The notes under the pieces are model-generated. The model saw nothing but the letters and a program-made list of their open reading frames with translations. It was not told the DNA's origin and ran no database searches. Positions 7,849 through 11,996 of a DNA stretch of 11,996 nt are shown piece after piece. The DNA lies in assembly GCA_003541875.1 (NCBI GenBank), contig DPLS01000379.1, forward strand, positions 1-11,996, in the 5' to 3' direction. Every line of letters begins with the position of its first letter. Position 1 is the stretch's first letter. A program made the translations under genes and the position numbers. This stretch comes from Bacteroidota bacterium. GTDB lineage: Bacteria; Bacteroidota; Ignavibacteria; UBA10030; UBA6906.

Positions 7849-8223
7849 TCACGCGTTAGTCCGCAGGCCCTCCGCAATGTTGGTATTAATATCAATGATG
7901 ATGTTGATTTTCTCAGGCGATGGGTACGCGAGAATCTCGAATATCCTCTGATCGATGAACATGCTGAGCCTGAGGATATCTTCCTTCATGTTCTCCGGAA
8001 GAGGGTTTTCAGGGCTTGCAAGCGCCGCCTGAAAGAACGACCAGAGAAGCTGGTTGTACTTCAGCGCCTTTTCAAGATGCTCATCCCTGTCTGCCGCATC
8101 CCAGTTGGCTTGACACCGCTTCAACATTGCCGCGGCCTTCATCAGGACGGCCGCTTCAAGCTGCCGGTCGGTCAATCCCGTTTTCTGGACTTCTCTATAT
8201 GCGCTTGTTTGGCTTGAGTGCAT
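7849..8223 (-). CDS. flaF: Flagellar biosynthesis regulator FlaF
   Basis: This 124-residue, all-helical protein matches FlaF: AYREVQKTGLTDRQLEAAVLMKAAAML near the start, then LEKALKYNQLLWSFFQAAL, NPLPENMKEDILRLSMFID and a C-terminal INIIIDINTNIAEGL. In Caulobacter and relatives FlaF acts with FlbT to control flagellin synthesis and secretion; FlaF favours flagellin production and binds flagellin. The ATG at 8223 lies inside the 3' end of flbT, a 29-bp overlap in a different frame, with GAAGG eight bases before it. This points to translational coupling, so FlbT and FlaF would be made in fixed proportion. No catalytic residues or membrane segments are visible, consistent with a cytoplasmic adaptor. 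Confidence 0.85.
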   Translation of the reverse strand: MHSSQTSAYREVQKTGLTDRQLEAAVLMKAAAMLKRCQANWDAADRDEHLEKALKYNQLLWSFFQAALASPENPLPENMKEDILRLSMFIDQRIFEILAYPSPEKINIIIDINTNIAEGLRTNA

Positions 8224-8605
8224 TGGTGGTCGCCTTCTGCTCGTATTGGATTATCTTCCTGATTTCTTTCAGGGCGTGGTAGTATTTTGCATTGTAGATA
8301 TGTTCGCTCACAATCTCAAACAAGCCCAGCGTGCTCGGCGCCGCCTGGATTATTTCCCTCGCGAGTTTCCAGTAGAGCTTGTGGTATTTTGCAAGGTTCG
8401 ATCCATCGACATACATGAGCTGAGTGAGAAGGTAGATCCTCCTACACGGAGTGTCCGCCTCCTTTTCAGTCATGATCTCCTTTTCCCGCAAGAGCGGGAC
8501 TTCATTCTCGATAAGGAGCATGGCGGTCCTGCCGCTGATGTTCTTGATGGCAGCCCCGCCTACAAGGATACGTTCGTCTGCTTTGAGTGAAACCTTCAGT
8601 GCCAT
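8195..8605 (-). CDS. flbT: Flagellin post-transcriptional repressor FlbT
   Basis: This 136-residue protein is close to the usual FlbT length and shows the family pattern: LKADERILVGGAAIKN at the start, then AMLLIENEVPLLREKEIMTE, ADTPCRRIYLLTQLMYVD and a C-terminal helical section ending in a basic tail. In Caulobacter FlbT associates with the 5' leader of flagellin mRNA and promotes its decay until hook assembly is complete. The gene follows the second flagellin by only 3 bp and overlaps flaF by 29 bp. No strong ribosome site precedes its ATG (CTTCTGGCATAGCAC), so it probably relies on coupling to the upstream flagellin, which would link repressor dosage to flagellin translation. The flagellin 1 leader in this window has suitable secondary structure for such control. 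Confidence 0.88.
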   Translation of the reverse strand: MALKVSLKADERILVGGAAIKNISGRTAMLLIENEVPLLREKEIMTEKEADTPCRRIYLLTQLMYVDGSNLAKYHKLYWKLAREIIQAAPSTLGLFEIVSEHIYNAKYYHALKEIRKIIQYEQKATTNALKPNKRI

Positions 8606-8608
8606 GTG

Positions 8609-9445
8609 CTATGCCAGAAGTTGGAGTATTCGAGTTTCAGCATCGGTGAGTAGCTTGAGCGACTCACTCGAGAGGGTTTGGCGAAGCTCGAGGCTCTTTG
8701 CCCTTGCTGCAGCTTCATTCATGTCTGCTGCTTCGGAATTTTCAGCATGAACAAGATGAGCTGTCGCCAACTTTCCATTATACTCTTGTGCCCTGGCAAT
8801 TGCAACACCATCTAATTCAAGGGTCTTCCTTCTGGCAGTGAGAGTATCCTTCGCCGCATCAAGGCTGGTAAGCGCCTGCTGGATTTCGACGTCAGTGGAA
8901 TTCTCGTTGAGTTCTGGAATGTTGAGCCCTGTCGGCCCCGTGTGTACTTCTTCCTTCCTGATGGTTCTGATGACGCCGTTCGGCCCTACCACGATAGTCC
9001 AATCATCGGGACCTCCGATTGCGGGATCAGCCATGATCTTTTTCGCGCCCTCATCAGTGGGAGCCGAAAGCTGATCGATCTGTCTGCGCATCTCTCCATA
9101 CGCCCGCAGCAACTTTGACCGTTCCGCATTGCCTATGGGGAGTGGAGGATCATTTGCCGAAATGGTCTCAAGGGTATTCTTCATCTCCCCCATTGTTTTG
9201 CCAATGGCATCCATTGAGCCGTCTGCAATGTGTATGCTCGTCGCGACACCATTCAGACTATCATTGATGGCCGTGTAGTTACCAAACTCTGATCGGCTTC
9301 GCTGGATGCTCGCCCAGACCGCAGGGTCATCCTTCGAAGAGTTGATCCTCTTTCCAGTCGCCAGATGCGTGGTGACGGTTTCGAGATCCCGATTAATAAG
9401 TCTCAGGTTATGCAGAACCTGGCTGATACCAATGTTGAACGACAT
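8609..9445 (-). CDS. Divergent second flagellin
   Basis: This 278-residue protein keeps the flagellin terminal helical domains: N-terminal ISQVLHNLRLINRDLETVTTHLATGKRINSSKDDPA (T-HLATGKRI-S--DDPA is the classic motif), and a C-terminal helix with EAADMNEAAARAKSLELRQTLSSESLKLL. The middle (about residues 105-190) is short and carries a beta-like patch (DDWTIVVGPNGVIRTI). It ends in ILQLLA rather than the usual L-x-L-F. It differs strongly from flagellin 1 upstream, so it is not a recent duplicate. It may be a minor or position-specific filament subunit, or an adaptor-like relative of FlgL; the DDPA motif and position beside flagellin 1 favour flagellin. The ATG at 9445 has GAGGT six bases upstream. 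It ends 3 bp before flbT. Confidence 0.85.
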   Translation of the reverse strand: MSFNIGISQVLHNLRLINRDLETVTTHLATGKRINSSKDDPAVWASIQRSRSEFGNYTAINDSLNGVATSIHIADGSMDAIGKTMGEMKNTLETISANDPPLPIGNAERSKLLRAYGEMRRQIDQLSAPTDEGAKKIMADPAIGGPDDWTIVVGPNGVIRTIRKEEVHTGPTGLNIPELNENSTDVEIQQALTSLDAAKDTLTARRKTLELDGVAIARAQEYNGKLATAHLVHAENSEAADMNEAAARAKSLELRQTLSSESLKLLTDAETRILQLLA

Positions 9446-9469
9446 AGACTACCTCAGCGCAAAATTGGA

Positions 9470-9489
9470 GGGGAGGTGGAGACCTCCCC
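9470..9489 (-). terminator. GC-rich hairpin before the second flagellin (terminator- or attenuator-like)
   Basis: The minus strand has an 8-bp perfect stem GGGGAGGT/ACCTCCCC with a CTCC loop, followed by TCCAATTTT. The stem and nearby T-rich tail resemble an intrinsic terminator. However, it lies only 24 bp before the second flagellin start, and no promoter was found between it and that gene. Partial read-through (attenuation) or mRNA stabilisation fits as well. Confidence 0.5.
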
Positions 9490-9576
9490 CCTGTTTTCCT
9501 TCCCGCTCAATCCCAACCCTTCATGTGGTGCTCCATTCAGTTGATACAGCATTGCTCACCTCAGTGTTGGGAATCA

Positions 9577-9597
9577 GGGGAGAGGCCAGCTCTCCCC
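9577..9597 (-). terminator. GC-rich hairpin after flagellin 1
   Basis: An 8-bp perfect inverted repeat, GGGGAGAG/CTCTCCCC with a 5-nt loop, begins 14 bp after the flagellin 1 stop. It lacks a U tract (TGATTCCC follows), so it is more likely a 3' mRNA-protecting structure or a weak terminator than a strong one. Confidence 0.5.
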
Positions 9598-9611
9598 CGG
9601 ACCCTACGTCA

Positions 9612-10454
9612 CTAAAACAACCGCAGGACAGACTGAGCTGCTTGTGCTGACAAGCTCAAGGCTGTGGTGCTCAATGATTGCCGCGTTTGCAGCATAAGCA
9701 TATTCGCACCTTCCTCGTTCATGTCTGCCGCAGTCAGTTTGTCCGCTCCTCCCACCAACGTGTTGATCATCGAAGACGTGAAATCAGCCCTGATGTTCAC
9801 GATGTTCAGGTTCGATGCCAGTGTCTGAGACTGTGTCCTCAATGTTGTGAGGGCTTCGCTCAGATCGGTGATCGACGCAGTGATGTTTGCTGTGCCGGCC
9901 CCTACATCGGCCCAACCTTGACCGCCGCCGACTGTCGCTGACGTGCTGATCGTAAGACCAGCCGCCGAAGCGTCAAAGCCACCGATGGTCAGGGAGTTCG
10001 AACCGTCTTCGTTGAACTTGACATCAAGCTGCCCAGAGCTGGCAAGCAGGTTGATTCCCTTGTACCCGGAGTCAGCCGCCAGATTGGTAATCTGTGTCAA
10101 GATCGCATCGTACTGAGCAGCCAGAGTCGTCCGGTCAGTTGCACTGGCCGACAGAGCTGACTGTGCAATACCACGTGCGGACTCGATAAGGGTCTTGACC
10201 CCTTCGATGCCGTTTGTTGCGGCCTTCACGGTCTGGATAGCCTCGTTCATACCATCCTTGCGGCTGTCGAGATCAGATGCACGGTTCAGGTGCGCCTGCG
10301 CTGCAAAGTAGTTCGTCGGGTTATCGAGAGGCGAGTTGACCTTTTTGCCGGAAGCCAGTCGACCCTGGGTTCGATCCAGTAGACTAACTGTTCCCTGCAG
10401 GTTGATGAGGTTGGTCCTCATCCCAGCACTTAATGATACGTCGTTGAGTGCCAT
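9612..10454 (-). CDS. Flagellin (major filament subunit candidate)
   Basis: This 280-residue flagellin is the structural subunit of the external filament, exported by the flagellar type III system. The N-terminal domain has DVSLSAGMRTNLINLQGTVSLLDRTQ, RLASGKKVNSPLDNP and AAQAHLNRASDLDSRKDGM. The central part is short (about residues 140-200), with GYKGINLLA and an alanine, glycine, serine and threonine rich stretch. The C-terminal domain has AADMNEEGANMLMLQTRQSLS and ends QSVLRLF, the typical flagellin terminus. No cysteine and no signal peptide are present, as expected. The start region with DISL-like and TVSLLDRTQ-like motifs resembles flagellins of organisms with FlbT/FlaF. The ATG at 10454 has AAAGGG about ten bases upstream. 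A sigma-28 promoter and a structured leader of about 130 nt precede it. It lacks the large outer domains of enteric flagellins. Not given a symbol since fliC/flaA/flj naming depends on lineage. Confidence 0.95.
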   Translation of the reverse strand: MALNDVSLSAGMRTNLINLQGTVSLLDRTQGRLASGKKVNSPLDNPTNYFAAQAHLNRASDLDSRKDGMNEAIQTVKAATNGIEGVKTLIESARGIAQSALSASATDRTTLAAQYDAILTQITNLAADSGYKGINLLASSGQLDVKFNEDGSNSLTIGGFDASAAGLTISTSATVGGGQGWADVGAGTANITASITDLSEALTTLRTQSQTLASNLNIVNIRADFTSSMINTLVGGADKLTAADMNEEGANMLMLQTRQSLSTTALSLSAQAAQSVLRLF

Positions 10455-10501
10455 ACAGATTATCCCTTTCTAGGATGTTGTTGTTGGATATGTGATTTGT
10501 T

Positions 10502-10519
10502 GAGCTTCTTCTGAAGCTC
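10502..10519 (-). promoter_or_regulatory. Leader hairpin II of flagellin 1 mRNA
   Basis: The minus strand carries a perfect 7-bp stem GAGCTTC/GAAGCTC with an AGAA loop, 48 nt before the ATG. It is followed by an unpaired A/C-rich tract with CAACAACAAC (10486-10477) and then the ribosome site. The loop and the adjacent CA-rich run are plausible protein or ribosome contact sites, for example for FlbT; that link is inference. Confidence 0.6.
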
Positions 10520-10526
10520 CTGGGTT

Positions 10527-10562
10527 ACACCTGGCCGTTCCCTTCGAGATGATCTCAGGTGT
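10527..10562 (-). promoter_or_regulatory. Leader stem I of flagellin 1 mRNA
   Basis: The minus strand has ACACCTG (10562-10556) and CAGGTGT (10533-10527) as a perfect 7-bp inverted repeat around a 22-nt loop. The loop side also offers a competing short GAGAT/ATCTC hairpin (10556-10546). It lies between the sigma-28 promoter and hairpin II, and so is within the transcribed leader. Confidence 0.5.
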
Positions 10563-10591
10563 GACCGCGTGTATTTTCCCATCTACTACTA

Positions 10592-10618
10592 TTATCGGCA
10601 CGTTCCAGAAAATCTTTA
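10592..10618 (-). promoter_or_regulatory. Sigma-28 (FliA) promoter of the flagellin operon
   Basis: The minus strand reads TAAAGATT (10618-10611), an 11-bp spacer, then GCCGATAA (10599-10592). This matches the sigma-28 consensus TAAAGTTT-N11-GCCGATAA in 15 of 16 positions by my count, with exact spacing. Transcription should start near 10585, about 130 nt before the flagellin ATG. FlgM encoded at the end of the same unit would inhibit it. The promoter lies directly after the glycosyltransferase stop. Confidence 0.92.
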
Positions 10619-10629
10619 GTGACTTTCTG
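10606..10629 (-). repeat. Stem-loop after the glycosyltransferase gene, overlapping the sigma-28 -35 box
   Basis: Immediately after the TAA stop the minus strand has CAGAAAGTC and GATTTTCTG as a 9-bp stem (one G-U pair) with an ACTAAA loop. No U tract follows, so it is a weak terminator at best. Because it spans the -35 element it could also be an operator-like dyad. Confidence 0.4.
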
Positions 10630-11996
10630 TTATGTCACCAATGTCTGTACTTTGTAGCATTCAACGAGCAGCACAGCCAACTCCTGAGTGACGCATCCGT
10701 TTTCGTATAACGGTTCGAGGAGTGCGATTGCATACTCTATTCTGCCACAATCCCTAAGCTGACGGGCAAGGTCTGCAAAAAACGGCTCAAATGAGGTCCC
10801 TGCATCCCTCAGTTCGGCAATGGTGGCAAGCGCCAGTCCCTTTTCTCCAATACAGAGCAGCACGGCGGCAAGCATGGCCTTGCTGTATGGGTAGTTTGGA
10901 TTTGTGTCGACCAATCGCTGAAGTATCGGGGAAGCCTCCGCTGCTCTCCCCAACGCCAGGTATGCAATGGAAACTCTGATATATGCTGCACTGAGATTCG
11001 GTGAAAGCCTGATCGCAGTCTGAAGCGGCTCCAACGAATTCTCAAACTGCTTGAGACCGATGAAGTTGCACCCAACTCCCATGTGGGCACTCGCATTCAA
11101 CGGATCGAGTTGTGCCACCCGGACGGAAACCTCCAGCGCGCGCTGATAGTTTCCAAGCTCGTTCTCCTGAATTGCCAACTCAGAAAGCGCCTTGATATCG
11201 GCGCGACCCGTTTCTTCCAGCTTCTTCTCGCCAAGCTTGAGATACTCCCGGCCTTTCTCCCTGCTCTTCTCAGCATTGAGCTTTCCGTAATGGTGAATGG
11301 GAATATCGCATTGTTCGACCCTGACCTTTGATTCACGAAGAGAATTCTCAACCAACTCATGAACGGCTCCGCGAAACCGAATTGAACCGATGCGTGGGAA
11401 GAGCCGAACCTTGACACTGGGAATCCAACCTGTACCCGCCTCTTCACCGTACATTCCGTCATTTCGAATCCATCCCTGGGTATCGGTTTGTTGTACGTAG
11501 TTTCTGGTGGTGAAGGAATACGCGACCAGCTTCTTCCTGCGCGCGAGCGTCAACAGGCTCTCCAGCTTCTCGAGGTCAACAACCGAGACCACTTCGTCGC
11601 CATCAAGCACCAGTATCCAATCGCCGGAAGCCTTTGAGAGCGAGAAATTTCGAGCCTCTGAGAAATCCTCTGTCCATGCAAAGTCAAACACCTTCGCGCC
11701 GAACACCTCAGCAATGTCTCTTGTTCTGTCGGTCGAGGCTGTATCAACAATTATCATCTCATCAACCAACGTCTTGACACTCGACAGACATCTGGCAAGG
11801 TATTGTTCTTCGTTCTTGACCATCATGCAGAGTGAGATCGTCTCATGCTGACCATTGGGCCGATGGATTTCTCGCGGTCCGAGTGCTTTTCTGATTTCAA
11901 GCCCGAAAGGCAGAACATCGCCTTCCACGCCGAACAGGGTAATCGCATCCTCTACAACGATCATTGCCTTGGAGTATTTCTCCTGGCGCGCCAAAA
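10630..11996 (-). CDS. TPR-containing family 2 glycosyltransferase (partial, 5' end off window)
   Basis: The frame is open to the right edge and ends at a TAA at 10630, giving about 454 visible residues. A GT2 (GT-A fold) domain begins with SLCMMVKNEEQYLARCLSSV (about residue 53), followed by VDTASTDRTRDIA, the metal-binding LDGDE motif, and AVHELVE plus HHYGKLN near its end (about residue 240). C-terminal residues about 260-440 form TPR-like helical pairs (for example NYQRALEVSVRVAQLDPLNASAHMGVG, FENSLEPLQTAIRLSPNLSAAY). The segment before the GT domain also looks like the end of a TPR, so the protein is probably TPR-GT2-TPR. GT2 enzymes move sugars from nucleotide-sugar donors. Sitting directly upstream of flagellin, it may glycosylate filament subunits; this is inferred from location and from TPR-containing flagellin glycosyltransferases known elsewhere. 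It is not proven to share the flagellin promoter. Confidence 0.85.
   Translation of the reverse strand, partial: LARQEKYSKAMIVVEDAITLFGVEGDVLPFGLEIRKALGPREIHRPNGQHETISLCMMVKNEEQYLARCLSSVKTLVDEMIIVDTASTDRTRDIAEVFGAKVFDFAWTEDFSEARNFSLSKASGDWILVLDGDEVVSVVDLEKLESLLTLARRKKLVAYSFTTRNYVQQTDTQGWIRNDGMYGEEAGTGWIPSVKVRLFPRIGSIRFRGAVHELVENSLRESKVRVEQCDIPIHHYGKLNAEKSREKGREYLKLGEKKLEETGRADIKALSELAIQENELGNYQRALEVSVRVAQLDPLNASAHMGVGCNFIGLKQFENSLEPLQTAIRLSPNLSAAYIRVSIAYLALGRAAEASPILQRLVDTNPNYPYSKAMLAAVLLCIGEKGLALATIAELRDAGTSFEPFFADLARQLRDCGRIEYAIALLEPLYENGCVTQELAVLLVECYKVQTLVT

Noticed and set aside
7231..8217. Plus-strand frame of 328 codons
   Set aside because: It lies opposite flgM, flaG, flaF and part of flbT, all of which show family motifs and ribosome sites on the minus strand. 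The plus frame has no recognisable domain and is a codon-bias shadow.
1..11996. CRISPR array, insertion sequence, tRNA or phage attachment site
   Set aside because: No spaced direct repeats, transposase motifs, terminal inverted repeats or cloverleaf sequences were seen in reading both strands by eye.

Overview
The window is about 12 kb from a flagellated, Gram-negative-type bacterium of middling GC content. Every gene I can support is on the minus strand, so the window reads from high to low coordinates. The right half is a late-flagellar block and the left half is a signalling block. FlbT and FlaF are classically alphaproteobacterial. However, the large propeller sensor kinase with a signal peptide ending LFAQ resembles FCB-group lineages such as Ignavibacteria or Bacteroidota relatives, and the locus also carries FlgM and a sigma-28 promoter. 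I therefore lean to a non-proteobacterial, FCB-like lineage, but gene content alone cannot settle this.

Flagellar block, in transcription order: a TPR/GT2 glycosyltransferase that enters from the right edge (11996-10630); a near-perfect sigma-28 promoter (10618-10592) and a leader of about 130 nt with two inverted repeats; a short flagellin (10454-9612); two GC-rich hairpins; a second, divergent flagellin (9445-8609); flbT (8605-8195); flaF (8223-7849, overlapping flbT by 29 bp); a FlaG-like gene (7800-7447); and flgM (7413-7159). Tight spacing suggests that flagellin 1 through flgM is one sigma-28-driven unit. It would contain the filament subunits, post-transcriptional regulators of flagellin (FlbT, FlaF), a filament-length-type protein (FlaG) and the anti-sigma-28 factor. 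The adjacent glycosyltransferase may modify flagellin.

Signalling block: a NarL/LuxR-type response regulator (6800-6117) with its own 358-bp upstream region; a soluble REC-PAS-HisKA-HATPase kinase (5902-4220) overlapping by 14 bp an NtrC-type sigma-54 activator (4233-2815); a possible 27-residue coupling ORF (2815-2732); and a large periplasmic-propeller, membrane-anchored PAS sensor (2735 to beyond base 1). The last three coding units and the kinase look like one operon.

The most interesting point is that FlbT/FlaF, the flagellin gene with a structured leader, and the sigma-28/FlgM checkpoint occur together in one short locus. This suggests flagellin output is controlled both by an anti-sigma factor and by an RNA-level device. 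No tRNA, rRNA, CRISPR, insertion sequence or plus-strand gene was found.
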